Assembly (NCBI RefSeq): GCF_040183065.1
Contig: NC_091125.1
Span: 128,158,621-128,222,620, forward strand
DNA length: 64,000 nucleotides
Origin: Periplaneta americana
Taxonomy: Eukaryota; Arthropoda; Insecta; Blattodea; Blattidae
Direction of reading: 5' to 3'
Shown here in pieces: positions 22,045 to 35,345 of the stretch (the stretch's first letter is position 1; each line of letters starts with the position of its first letter). Made by a program: the position numbers and the translations under genes. The notes beneath the pieces are model-generated. The model had not been told where the DNA came from and did no database searches. It saw only the letters and a program-made list of their open reading frames with translations.

Positions 22045-23848
22045 AGAGGACATACCAGGTCCTCAACTCCAAAGAGTGTTCTAAGTCCTAACATGACGTT
22101 CTTGAAGTTTGCGCCTTGCTAGAATTATTGTAGTGTTGTACTAACAAATTGTCTCGAGGTGGCGTTATTAAGTCACTTTGCTATGTGTCCTTCATGCTTT
22201 TGGAGTACTTACAGGAGCAAATAGCAAAGTTGTTATGGACATCTTGAAATTCAAGAGCAGATTGTACTCTTGTTCATGTTATTAAAACTTTGAAAGTTTT
22301 AAGAAATCTTCCAGTGATCATTACTGGTCGTTTGCTGGCATTTGAGCTTCAGGAGATATTATATTTGTTAAGCAAATGTACAGTGTACAGTTTGTAATAG
22401 GCCAAGCTGGATGATGAGACAGTCCCCATCACTTTTGTGTCTCCATCATCTTCACCAGCTCCACATTGAAAGTTACTCTTCGCTGTTTTTCACTTTCTGT
22501 GTGATTTGAGATGAGAAGCACTCGTTTGTTTACCAGAACCCAGAAGTCATCTCTTCAGGTGTTGCAAGTCAGAGAGGACTTCAGGGCATATTTTTCCCTC
22601 AGCAAGTTTCCATTAACGATTCTGTTTTTGTAATTGTCATATGAGAAATGATGTAATGACAAACAAGCACATTTGGAGAGGAAATGGTCGCAAAAGCTGT
22701 CATTGGTGATTGACAAAAAAATGCGCATAAAGGGAGGGGAAAATCTATTTCCCGTCATCCACCTTCAACTTTTGTCAACCTGCGCACTTGAGTTTTCACA
22801 TTGTGTTAATTGATATAAATGTTATTACACTAAAGGCTGAAGTTTGTCTAGTTTCAGGAAACGACTAGTACTGTTCTCGACACATATTTGCGATCATTTA
22901 AGGAATATGTGGAATGTGTACACACGTCCAACTGCCCCTATTGCTACTCTTTGTACCCCTGCTTTCCTGACCATCCAGTCCGAGGCAAACATGCAATTTC
23001 TGGTCACATGAACATTGACTCACCATCTTTAATTATCCTCTCAAGTAACTGTATGATATACTCCCCCGTGAAAAATAAATATTCCTATACCCATTTTTCT
23101 TTTTAATATTAAAAACAGTAATAATAATACTACTTTACACTACTAAAACTATTCTCAAATCAAAGCAAATTTTTTCTGTAAAACATAGCACCATATGTAA
23201 TCTTTGGTTCACAGAAACAATTTTACAAATCTTTGCCCAGCCTTTGAAACTTATTTTGTTTTCAGCCTCTGCCTTTCCTAGCTTTGAGAGTTGAAGAGAT
23301 GAGTTCCGTGCAGATTTCCTCAAGTTTCTGTACACTTCTCAAAAAGAATGTTGATTAATGTTGTACTCCATGTTTGTTTGTTCTAACATTGTAAAAATGA
23401 GTTAATTAGAGATGTGTTAGCAGCTAGCTGTGATTAGTGCCTAACATGCAGCATAGGAGTTTCTGTTTTCATTTGTATCACAATCTTACTGAGACACGAA
23501 GTTTATCTTCCAGTCTCCCAGTACACATTTATGTCTGATTTGGTTATAATTTACTTAATTTCTGTAGATAATGTAATTTTATTCCATTTCAGTTTTTACT
23601 TTATTTTCATTTCACAATTAGAATTAATACAACATAATATAATTAAATATGTATAGATTTTCTGTCTTTTTAATGTCTTTAATTTGACATAGAACGGTGG
23701 ATTACAGCCTTCATCTGTCTTTCTGTATAGAAGTGAGCACTTTATGAATGGTTTTAGTGATAGTCCTATGATGTCCAATTTTCGCAGTAATAATAATCAA
23801 CAACATATCTGGCATTAAGTCTCATAGCACTTCTTTCATGCAATAAAT
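22045..23848 (+). other. SCO1 3' UTR and flank
   Basis: Candidate poly(A) signals are ATTAAA near 22280 and AATAAA at 23074-23079. No other exon was recognised on either strand. The true transcript end cannot be decided from sequence. Confidence 0.35.
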
Positions 23849-24784
23849 CAGCGGTTTCCAACCTTCCAAATGTGTGACTCTAAACTACGAAATATTATAT
23901 AACTGGCAATCCCAGCTTATAAATGGCAATAGCCAGTGATATTTGTGTGTGTCCCATTATGTTAGGAGGCAATTGGTGCACAAGGAAAGGATGAAGATAT
24001 AAAACACTCTGTTGTCACTTCAGGCCAAAGAAGAGAGAGAGAAAACAAACTCTATACTTCCTTCACAAACTTAAGAAGTATGGTTCTGCAGCCTGACATC
24101 ACTGAGCATGAATAGTCCTCTGTCTTTTTCCTGCTGTAAGAAGTGATAAACAAAGTAAACTGGCATTCTACCTATCTATGAATAACCTGATGCCCACTAC
24201 TGTCATTTTCCCTAGTGAAATTTAATAATCTAGGCTATGTTGTTATTTTTAATAGAATTCATTTAGTCTACAGGATGTGTCAGAATAACTGTTTCTAATT
24301 TTCATATGTGAAAGTACCTCGTTTTTAATGTGACGTTTTTTAGTTCGTGTTAGAATTCAGCCTATGGGTTTTTTTTTTTTTTTGGTAAGGTCGCAAATAG
24401 CCATAATAGCTGATGCGCCCTTTTTAAACTTCCATTAACTAACAGCTGTGGAAGATACGTAATTAGACATTTTTTCTTAATAAATTAATGTCCGGAAATG
24501 CTTCAGTATCCACATAATATGGTAAAAGTAAAAACTTTTCATTGACCTTATTATTGTCCACGGCTGTCTTTAATATTATTGTTTTTCAGCTATTCCCATT
24601 AGCATGGAAACAATTAAAGTTGATTTGTTTTCATTTTATGTCAAAAAATAGCTTTTTTTTTTCCTCGCTGTTATTTATACTCGCTATAACATCTCTGGTC
24701 TATCGCGAGTTAATCTTTGGTTGAAATCCGAAGGCCTGTGTACTATTGTTGAGACTGGTTCTATTGTTGTGAACTAGATGGCGA

Positions 24785-24822
<38 letters not shown>

Positions 24823-24844
24823 CTGATTTGTTATGAATATGATT

Positions 24845-25022
24845 TCGGTGATGAATGAGGCCGGTGATTTTCAGGGATGCTGTGGCCCGAATTTACTGGC
24901 ATTTGCCTTACGGTTGAGGAAAACCCTGAAAAACCTCAACCAGGAAATTCAAGCCGACTGGGAATCGAACCCGGGCCCTCTGCATAAGAGACCAGCATGC
25001 TGACCCCTACACCACAGAGGTG
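24845..25022 (-). repeat. tRNA-derived SINE
   Basis: Read on the minus strand: a tRNA-like head with box B GGGTTCGATTCCCAG, then the body with GAGGTTTTTCAGGGTTTTCC, shared with other SINEs in this window. Confidence 0.7.
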
Positions 25023-26494
25023 ATCAAAAATAGCTTTTGTCAGACCTGTTTATGAATTTCCAATCAAAAATGCATTTATTTGCGAATATTGAATTAGCGG
25101 ATGTATATGGCATATGGGGCAGTTTATGGCAATGCTAATAATACATGGCGAATTTATGCAGAGCAACATCCTCAGCGTCATATTCCCTGTTGCACAACAT
25201 TTTGAAGGTTAGGTCAATGTCTTCACATAGAGATTCTTTGAAATCGTAATTTCTTTCATATCATTATATCTTGATACAGAAGCACTTTCAGACACTATTT
25301 TATTAACAAAAATATGTTTAATTACATGTCCTCTGTCACATGTTAAAATTAGGAATAATTATTCTGAAATATATTGAATAAGTATAACTCAGAATACATA
25401 ATGTACACTGCAAGAAAACTTTCTAGAGACTAAAACTAATCTACACATTACTGTGTGAGCACATGTGCAGGGGCATTCTGAAATGGGCAATCTTTTAATG
25501 TGATGGGCATTGATGGGCACAAAACAAATGAACTGATGCTAATACCTTCTTTTTTTTTTAAACTTTATAAACATTGTGTCTTAAAAATTATTACTGTACT
25601 TTTTTGATAATATAGAATAATATTACACATACGAAACACACAAGAAACAGATTTTTAATTAAATTTATTTCTGTTACAGGCTTAGCAGAAGGATTTTCAT
25701 ATAATAATAATGAAAGCCTAATTTACTTCTGAATAAAATGTGAAATACTGGACATACGCAATATCACATATAATGAACAGAACATTAATGTCAGAAGTTT
25801 TGTCTTTGAAAGATGTAATACATGTGTTACTTATTTTAACTTCATTCTAGTGCTGAGGTCATAGAAACTTGCCATGCCTCCCATACACCTTCATGGCGTC
25901 TGTACCTTTACCTTTATTACATTAGTGACTTTGATGTTAATACAAGAATTGAAATGAAATATATTTGTAGTTTATTGGATAATACGTACTTAGCACAGAA
26001 GGAATTCAGTAATGTTAATAATAAAGAAATCCTTCATCCTTTGTGATATAGTGATTATTTTGCTTCATTCTGAGCTAAAGTGTCATGGGATCGAACCTCG
26101 TGATGAATTTTTAGACAGAAAGCTATCTAAATTAATGCAGTTTCTTTAGATAGAGTTAATTATGACATGTGAAAAATATCTTTGTTCATGAATAAAGATA
26201 TATATATGGTGGCAGAGTTGAGAGTTCAAGCCTGCAAGAATATGTTCATTTTGAATCTTGCCAAACTGCAGCAATATTTTCCAACATGCATATAGAAGAT
26301 GCAGAAATTGAAAACTGGTATCACTTATGCCAAGAGTAATTAAGAAGTGTCATTGACATAAGATCAAGTGTTCAGCATTAAAATCATGCACCCAATAATA
26401 ATAATATATTCCTTTTAATGCTGTAAAGGTGCATGGGAATATGGAGATGCGGCTCTATGCTTCTGTGACCTTGACACTACACTGAGGTGGTGTG

Positions 26495-26695
26495 GTTGGT
26501 ACCATGCTCGGATTGCATTTATTACCTTCAGAAAAGACTTTGTACTCAATTTGACAAGACACTGAGTGGACTTTGGGTCTATTGTGGAAATTTTGGTAAT
26601 TAGAAAACTTCCGCCACCATCCTGATTGAACCCTAGACTTTCCAGTCTGTAGTCAGTTTTTATACCAACTGAGCTACCTGGCTGCCAATAATAAA
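26495..26695 (-). repeat. tRNA-derived SINE
   Basis: Minus strand reads CCAGGTAGCTCAGTTGGTAT and GGGTTCAATCAGGATGG, box A- and B-like; the body continues to ACCACACCACCTCAGTGTA. Confidence 0.6.
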
Positions 26696-26994
26696 CCCAG
26701 TACCTCAGAATTAAACTATTTTATTTATTTAAAATTTTATTGCAGTACTAACATTAACATTATGGAAATAATTTAGTTCATAAATTTTTAATTACATTTT
26801 TGCAGTCTGTCTAGAATTAATAAACACATATTCAATAATATATTTTTGTTTTGTTTTAATTGAGACACATTTTTCATTTATTCATTTTTCTTTCTCAATA
26901 AAATTATCAAGTTCTTCATAAAACCTCCTTACAACTCAACATCAGTCTTCCCACATTTCTCATCAGGGTCACCACTGGAGGTTGAAAACCACTG

Positions 26995-27264
26995 GCATAA
27001 ACATTTAAATGTCCTATGAAATTCAAGTGCTTGTAAGTGAAGGCATGTGAATTAAAATTGTGTCAGTTTTTTACAGAAACTTTTTAATTTTAATATAAAT
27101 ATCAAAAGTTAGCACAGTTTAAAATCTGCTATGATTTATGTGTTCTGTATTTTTCCTTTTGAGTTAATTTATGATTATGGGAGTTAATTGTTACACGAGT
27201 AAATTGTTCCTTTAAATGAATGCGATGTTTCCAGCACTTTATATTGAAATCACGGAATTCAGTC

Positions 27265-27296
<32 letters not shown>

Positions 27297-27599
27297 CCAA
27301 CCTCATTCCTTGTATAAACTCAAATCAATCCAAGTCTGAAGTTCATAGTGTACAAAACAGCACTATTTCTTTGAGCAGGCTGTTGTAGATTATATTTGTA
27401 AATTGACATTAATTTAACATTTTCGGTATACAGACATGTTTTCTTAATTTTTTTGTGATTGAACTTCGTGTTAATGTGGTTGGATGGTTTCTAATAGCTC
27501 CAGATATGGTCATCATTTATGGCCTTCCTCGACTTGGTCAGTCTGGCAAAGTAGAATTCCATTTCTGAGATCGAGAAACCTGTCTATTACTCCAGTGAT
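26995..27599. other. no gene seen
   Basis: AT-rich sequence with a T run at 27265-27292 and no convincing exon. Confidence 0.4.
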
Positions 27600-28375
27600 A
27601 GGATCATAGGCAAGTAAATGGTTGATGAATTTTGATGTTGACAAGAAATTGTCATTGAATTTTGTTGTGGACAAGTTCCATAAATTCTGATGTGGGCAAA
27701 AATGATTGATGAATTTTCAATTGAACAAAAAATTATTGATAAATTTTATGGGAGCAAAATATGATTGATAAATTTTGATAGGGCTAAGAAGTGATTGATG
27801 ATTGATGTGGACAAGAAATTAATGATGAATTTTGATGCGAACAGGAAATAATCTGTGAATTTTCATGTGTACAAGAAATGAACAGTAGAACTGAATGTGA
27901 ACAAGAAATAGCTGAATTTTGATATGAACTAGATATGGTTTATAAATTTTTTATGGATAAGAAATGATCAGTGAATTTTGATGTTGACAACAAATGGTCA
28001 ATGGATTGTGATGTGAACAAGAAATAAATTAATTTTGATGTGGACAAGAAATGATAGACGAATTTTGGTGCGTTCAAACAATGATTGATGAGAATTAATG
28101 TGGTCCAAAAATGATTGATGAATTTTGATGTGAACTAGAAATGGTCAATGGATTTTAATGTGGACAAGAAATGATCAATGAATTTTGATGTATACAAGAA
28201 ATGATCAATGAATTTTGATGTATGAATTTTGATTTATATAAGAAATGTTCAATCACTTTTGATGTGGGCAAGAAATGATTGATGAAATTTTATATAACAA
28301 GAATGATTGTTGAATTTTTATGTGGACAAGAAGTGATCAAAGAATTTTGATGTGGGCATTAGTCCTTGAATTTAT
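27600..28375. repeat. minisatellite of about 30-bp units
   Basis: About 25 degenerate tandem units built on GAATTTTGATGTGGACAAGA followed by AATGATCAAT. Units differ by base changes and small indels, so no open frame persists on either strand. The best-kept units are at about 28100-28220. Confidence 0.85.
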
Positions 28376-31137
28376 AGCATATAAAGGAACCAAATCTTTA
28401 AATGAGTGGACTCAGAGTAAAATTTAATATTTCTCTCCCACTTCACAATTCAACTACTAGTCTGTTCTGTTACTCTATCATTGGACGTAATTAATTGTGC
28501 TCTATACATGTCTTTATCTCGAATGGTGATAGATAACCATATCAGAAGACAATAGAAATAGTCAACATCTGCTCAGTTTCATATCATGAAGTTTGATTTC
28601 TGCTATAATGTGTGTCTCAAATGAATGCTGGGAACCAGTGATAGAGTTTTGCATTTACAAGGCAGCTCAGTAGAAAATCAGTTATATAAATCTTTGTAGC
28701 ATTTATGAAATAGTACTGAATTTAATTCCTAAGATGATAACTGTTTGTTCAAGCAATAAGACTTAAAAATAGACTGAAATGGGTACTTTTGTTTTGGTAA
28801 AAATAATAATAATAATTTTTTTACGAGAACATATTCTTATCATTATCCCAAAATTTTATATAGGTTCATAGACCTCTGAAACATATATTTTATTACATTT
28901 CATTGGAATGTTAAATACAATTTATTACATGCAGTAGTTAGATTATATTATATTATGTTATTGATAATTTATTTCTGTTATAGGCTGAAGAGAAAGATGT
29001 TTGTATTAAAATTATCTAATTATTAAAAATATATAAACAATGAGAAAAATATAAACTACAGGTCTGATTATATGTTATTCCGCAATAAGCAGAACCGAAT
29101 CACTTAAGTAAAGTAGGCAGGCATTGGACACACACACACTTAAGTGATTTCACTTATATTTACAATGATAATTATTTGTAATGTCTCATAGTACATGTTT
29201 TCAAGAATGAATGCATTATGTTTGTCAGTGGAAAAAGTTAATTTCATTTAGGCACAAGGATGCAAGGTTATATACCGGTAGTTTGAGTTTAATACTTTAA
29301 TTTAATACTTAATCTGAAGCTGTAATTTATTTGGTATTGTATAAACATCGTTAGTTCATTGAGCAGAATAAACACATCGTGTGTCTAAATGACTTATTTA
29401 TTTGAGGTTAGGTTTAAAATGTTCCTTTTTAATTCTATCAGAAATTTATTAACTTGCAGTATCAGCGAAATGACTAAAATTTATTTTAATTTTTAAACCA
29501 AGTGAAATGTGACAAATGAATTCATAATATTGATGTACCGGTAGCTTAAATCAATGTTTGAACAGTCATTGTCTCTCCTTCACTATTTTAATGTGAACTA
29601 GAAACAACATTTTCTGAAATTTATATTATTATTCTCTTTCCTTTTTAGTGACAAAAGCTACAAAAATTAGTATAATGAAAAAAATCGGCCATTGGATCAA
29701 TAGAATATGTGAATGTATCACAGCTTGTGCTTGAAAATAACATATATGTTTGAAATAAGTAGGCCTAACCTGCGAGAATCAAGCGAGAATCAAGTAAGAC
29801 ATGGTGCTGAGATTGAAACAATTTGTAAGAATGTCTCATGTTTCGAATTATCTGGCTGATATGCTAGAAGAGATCATAAAAGACTAGACACTAAATAGTC
29901 CAAACTTTAAGTTTTTCAGAAGAAGGATCTGTTTAATGAATAATCATTTCAATAAAATGTAATCATATAGATATCATATGAATGTCAAAGTGAGGCATGC
30001 ATGTGGAGAAAATTGTTGAGTTAGGTATTTAAGTATTACTAAAAAGTATCCAAAAATATTTTAATATTAGAGATCAAGTTAAATGAAAAAGTGGAATAGG
30101 ATAAATTCAGTATCTTAATATAACATTGCTTACAATGTGAGAGAGGCAAAAAACTTTTTTCCTTGTCACTCCCGAGAATTTTTATAGATTCCATTGTTGC
30201 CTCCTGTAATTCTGAACTAAATACTTGCAGCATGATGCTAATTGTTCGTTTATGTCAGATAATAAGTTCGAAAATTTAGATTTTTTTTTTCGGTCTCTTT
30301 TCATTGGATTTTTTTTTCATCATATTGGCTGCTGACTAACGAAAAAGCTATACCTTTAACAATCATCGTTAATAGGCAACTTTCTTTTCACACTTTTTCT
30401 GTTTCATGTCTGCCTGTACAGAGATTTCATAATGTACGATTTACTACCTGTTTTGTTTCATATGTTTTGTATTTGAAATAATGGTGTGAATTAGTTTATC
30501 TTAGCATTGTTATTTGTTATTGTAGGAATATTTTAGTTCGTAATTTGCTTATAATATTTCGGTATGTCTACATAAGATATCATCCTTTGAACATTGTTCT
30601 TGAAGTTTGATTTGCTTGCTCTGTTTAGATTTTATTGTTCGTAAGAGTTTGTGTTTAGAATTCAGATGTCTGCAATATAATAATTTATATAAATATGAAG
30701 TGTGATCAGATGAAATCTACTTATGCTCTGTTTTAGAATTATGAATTGTAATTTAATTGAAAATTTTGCTGCTATCAGTGTGTTTTCTGTAAACTTTGAT
30801 GTTAGAAGAAGCCTTTTTGTGTGTTCAGACGTCTACCTCATAGCTTCATTGATTTCTCAGTTTCATCCACGAAGTTATACATTTACTGTTTGTCGAATAA
30901 TTTGTGGAGAATTTCATAGTGTTTTTATTTCTAATGAATTTGTAACCTTTAAGGTTTCTTAAAATAACTGAATGCTTGAAAATCCAATGGTGGTAATTCC
31001 GAGCTATACAGTGGATGCTATAAAACTTTATGGTCTCTTGTACATACTTATTTTGTCGTTTCTTTCATAGAGATCGAGGATGGGTTTTTACCTATGATTT
31101 TCCATACATGGCAACCTTAAGCAGTGAAAAGCTGTAG
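28376..31137. other. no gene seen
   Basis: AT-rich, with scattered short microsatellites. Open frames at 30039 and 30723 have no splice context or recognisable domain. Confidence 0.4.
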
Positions 31138-31929
31138 TACTGCCTGTTTCTAAGATGTCTGCCACAGCAACTCCAACATAAAACAAAACGTATAGTAACC
31201 AGGTTACTAAGTAGAGCAATGGAGCAAATGAAAAGTAAAGGTTTGGAAGTTGTTTTCTATTCCCACTGGAAGAAAGGTAATTCGTGGATCTCAACCAAAA
31301 AGGGACTTTCGAGCAGTCAGTGGACGCAAGCCATTAAGATGAACTGTAATACAATACCTGTACATACTCTCCCTGGTAGAACTCTTGACTCAACCCATTG
31401 CAGAAGATGCGACGAGCAAGAAACGCTTTCTCACGTCTTGGGTTTCTGCCATCATGGAGAATTGCTCCGAATCAACAGACATAATAAGGTTCGTTCTCTC
31501 ATCACATCTTCAATCTGTCAGAATGCTTCCTATGAGGTTTATGAGGAGGTTGGTTGCGTCTCTTCTGATGGCTCTACTAGATGTGCTGATATCATCATAA
31601 TTGATCAGCAGAAGGATAAGGGTGTCATTCTTGATCCCACAATCCGTTTCGAGATGAATGAGCAACAGTCACAAGAGGTGTGTCGTGAAAAACAAGTCAT
31701 ATATGAGCCTTGTTGTCAGCATCTTGGAGCACAATACCACATCATACATTGGACAGTTTTTGGGCTCATGTTCAGTGCCCGTGGCACGATCCCACGAGAA
31801 ACTTTAAATCAACTTAAACAATTTAAAATTTCTGACGCAACGATTGATACCATAGGATCTCATGTGTTAAAATCATTCTTAGCTATAATTAGTAATCATT
31901 TGTACCCAACAAACTTTTATTGTAAATGA
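31138..31929 (+). mobile_element. R2-like LINE C-terminal end (zinc knuckle and restriction-like endonuclease)
   Basis: Open from 31138 with an ATG at 31219 and a 236-residue frame. Counting from that ATG, Cys61, Cys64, His72 and Cys77 form a C-x2-C-x7-H-x4-C knuckle, followed by NRHNKVRSLI and a restriction-like endonuclease region with ADIIIIDQQ and GVILDPTIRFE (about 123-145). This order marks LINEs of the R2/NeSL type, which cut with an endonuclease downstream of the RT. The reverse transcriptase is missing by 5' truncation. AT-rich 3' UTR to about 32075. The frame is unbroken. Confidence 0.75.
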
Positions 31930-32075
31930 TTTCCTATGTTTTCAAATCATTTATCTTAATGTTTTCATTTTCCTTTCAAATTGTCACACAATTGGTTTTC
32001 ATGATTATTCTTAATGAATTGATTAGTAGGCCGATCTATTCGAACCCTTATTTAGGGCGGCTTTTTTTTTATTAA

Positions 32076-33336
32076 AAATTACATTACATCTATATTCATT
32101 ACAATAACCACTGTTTTTTTTTTTATTTTACAGGTACGTCTTTTTTACATTAGCCTCTGGGGTGGTTCTTACGTCACGAGAATGTTTAAAAATTTCTGCC
32201 ATAAATCAGTTCGAACCAGATAATACTGGTTCAAACACACAGTGAAACAAACTATTTTCATTTGGTCACACTTCTTGTATTTGGAAGAATCCTCTGTTAA
32301 TATTCACGGTCCACAGTTTGTTTTCACTTTCTCATTCACATAAATCTTTTTAAGTTTCCTCATATTTTACGATTTCTCTCAATGGAGTGTTCAAGAATTG
32401 GTCTTCCCTACATTTCTAAAATGAGCGTTCTTACTGCATTTGTTAGTGTCATGTTTTTGTTTTCGTATTTTTACTGGTTTGCATTGACGTAATTTGTTTA
32501 AAAAAGCCAGAGATTTAGACTGAATAATTGTGCTGTGGAATGAGGAATATTTTTATATTACGAGAAAAACCCAAGAAACTAAATTTTTATAGAATTTTCA
32601 TGTATGAAGTCGTGCAAATTTACACCATATTATACCCATTTCAGTGCCAGCAGGATTCATTGTAAGTAACGTGTTTTCATAAAATTCAGACCTCGATGAA
32701 GCCTGATTTTCAATTTTCCGTAAATAATAATTACTTAGTCACGTTGTAAATTAAATTACATTCTCATGGTTAAGCAGACACAATTTTTATGTCATTTAAG
32801 ACGAATTATAGAAATATTTAAAACAAAATAACATTTTTCTACACTCACTTCTCGAGTTCTGTGTTACAGGATAAGGATGTAGTAATACTGATAGTAATAG
32901 TAATAATAATAATTGTAATAAATCTAATGAACCTAGAGTATAGTGTCATGGAGATACAACTTTCGAGTTAAATATCTGGGCATATTTACAGAAGTTATAC
33001 AACAGCATTTTATTTCACATTAGATATTTTCTTAATATGTTTATAGTTTACAGGAGAATTGATTTTATTGCAGTTCTGTAATTCACTGCTTTCCTGAAAT
33101 GTCTTTCAAATGAATTTGAAGTGAATGTAATAAAATTATTACTTACAAATTGAATCAATAACACCCATGAATGATTATTGTTTTGCTGTTCAGTATGCAT
33201 TGTTTTCCACTTACAAAAGAATTTTTTGTTTTTATCTCATGAAATTGCGCAATCTCTTGTTAGGAATATTGGTTTTCTGATTCTTTTTACTGTTATGCTT
33301 ATTAGATGACACTGTTCTAACTGTAGTTGTTGGTAG

Positions 33337-33391
<55 letters not shown>

Positions 33392-33481
33392 TATTATTGT
33401 TATGTGTTTGCTAATGACCTAAAGTAAAAGAATGTTGTGTATAACAGTGGGAAGAAAAATTACTGATATTTTGATATTCCT
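32076..33481. other. no gene seen; (ATT)n at 33338-33399
   Basis: AT-rich sequence with one long (ATT)n microsatellite and no recognisable exon. Confidence 0.45.
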
Positions 33482-33790
33482 TTATTGGAACCCGAAATTT
33501 ATTCCCAACCTTGAACTTTCTTTGCTAATAGAATACAGGGCTCTCACAAAAGACCAAAGATGAAAAGTGGTTTCGTCAGAAAAGACCACAGAATGAATAA
33601 ATTCCTCATCGTTTTCAGTTAAAGTTTGCATACTTATGCAGAAATTTCTTTGTAACACTTTGTCCTCTGGTTTTAGGGCTTGCAGCAACTGTAGTCAGTA
33701 CGGATGAAATCGCAACTGCTTGCTAAGAATCTTGTCTTAAAATCAATGTAAGCACACTGGGTAGATCTGCACCAAACTTTGTTCAGTAAT
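33482..33790 (-). mobile_element. IS630/mariner-type transposase fragment
   Basis: Minus strand reads LQALKPEDKVLQRNFCISM then VVFSDETTFHLW, the segment with the first catalytic Asp of mariner-like DDE transposases common in insects. Upstream residues HPYRLQLLQ also fit but are interrupted by stops. No ends found. Confidence 0.65.
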
Positions 33791-34851
33791 GCCATTATAC
33801 ATGAAAATCAAGCACATAAAAAGCTGTCCTCTATATCAGCCATTTTGCCTCAACAGCGAACAAATTATGAGGCAGTGTTACCAGCTAGGAAAACAATATT
33901 GCCACAACTAAATTTTTCGAGTTTCTCTTTCCATTATTGCTATTTTCATGCACCTCAGATTCATAAAACATAAATTACATGTGTTCGAAACCAGAAAGGT
34001 CTTTTGTAGGAGCCTGTATTAGTTCAGAAATTTAAAATCTGTTTTTCTTAAATATCCTCTCATCTATATTGTTATCTTAACTTGAGGCCTTTCAGTTAAG
34101 AGTTCCTAAACATAATGTGTAGTTGTCATTCCATTTTTTTACTTTTCGTGTGTACTGAAAAGTCTGGGAAATTGAGGCAATTAAGAAAATAGGAACATCA
34201 AAGTAACTCAAGAATAAATTGTGTAACAGAGTTTCCCTGAATGGTGAATGTATTCACGTAGTATTACTACATTGCTCAGTTACAAGCTGATAATTCATAC
34301 ATTGCTCACTTTGGAGAAGGTGAAGGTTTACATAATTTAGATGAGATGATATTTGTAAGAAAGCCTATTTGAAGATGTCGGTAATTTTTCTGTCTTAACC
34401 TTTCTCGACAAAATTGCTCTATGTACTTAACATTTACAAACTGAAGATTCACTTTGTTATATACTAATTGTAATCAAGTGTCAGAAATCTGAATTGCGAT
34501 TTGATCCTTGCCGGGTCCAATTTACTTTTCTTTTCCGTCAATTTTTAATATTGAGAAGCAAACATCAACCCATTTAGCCTTTGAGTTATTTACATTAGTG
34601 ATTTAGTGATTGCATTATACTAAGGGAAATTAAGGGTTTATATTGTCTAATTTTATTTAAAAATGGATTTGTAGAGGTTTATAATAAGAGTTAATGCTCC
34701 ATTCCCTCATTTCACATATGGCCTAAATGTACAGTCATAAGAACTTTACTCTAAATATTTTCAAGCTTAGCAGAGACTTGCTGAATTGCAATATTTATTT
34801 TCACTCAAGCCTGCATTTGTTACCGCTAGAACCCGGATTCATATACTGAGT
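33791..34851. other. no gene seen
   Basis: No exon or repeat of known type was recognised; the 64-residue frame at 33779 lacks any familiar motif. Confidence 0.4.
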
Positions 34852-35345
34852 CTTTCATAAGTTCATGAAACATGTTAGAAATTCACCACAAATAAACTAA
34901 GCAACGGTTACTACATTTTATTACACAGAAATGTAGGTAAACTCTCCAAGTTTTTTTTATACATCCCACAAATGCTCAGTGTGTCCACCCTTGCTGATAT
35001 GACAGATATCCAGCTGATAATCCATTTTATCTCACACGTGTGTCAGCATATTGTGATCAGATGATCAGTCAGTGCCATAGCCGTGGTCATATGGTCGAGA
35101 AGTTCCTGAAGTTTAGTGGGGAGTGGGGGTACAAAGCAATGTCCTTCACAAATTTCCACAATAAAAAATCGCAAGATGTTAAATCCGGTGACCTGGGTGG
35201 CCACCACACCATGACAACTATGCAATACAGGCTTTTTCCTAACAAAACTTGGAGAGTTTCTCATTCTATCGGTATAAGAATTGCAGTTATCTGTTGCTTA
35301 GTTTATTTGTGGAGAATTTCTAAAATTTTTCACGGACTTATGAAA
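34852..35345 (-). mobile_element. palindromic derivative of an IS630/mariner-type element
   Basis: On the minus strand about 35040-35220 decays from PPRSPDLTSCDFLLWKFVKD, the block before and around the second catalytic Asp, to the transposase C-terminus. The outer 100 bp on both sides (34852-34950 and 35232-35345) are inverted copies sharing AACTTGGAGAGTTT and TTGCTTAGTTTATTTGTGG. So two copies of the same end flank a short coding remnant. Confidence 0.6.

Larger units (their letters stand above)
23849..26994. mobile_element. possible old 3.1-kb hAT-like element
   Basis: The left end CAGCGGTTTCCAACCTTCC and, inverted, the right end CCAGTGGTTTTCAACCTCC resemble hAT ends of the CAGTGGTTTTCAACC type. 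Flanks CAATAAAT and GCATAAAC are roughly alike. Inside are an (AT)n run at 24787-24820, SINEs and AT-rich sequence, but no transposase frame. The long distance and weak flanks leave real doubt that the two ends belong together. Confidence 0.35.

Noticed and set aside
27600-28375. CRISPR-like array or coding repeat
   Set aside because: Units are contiguous and degenerate with no unique spacers, and no frame stays open.
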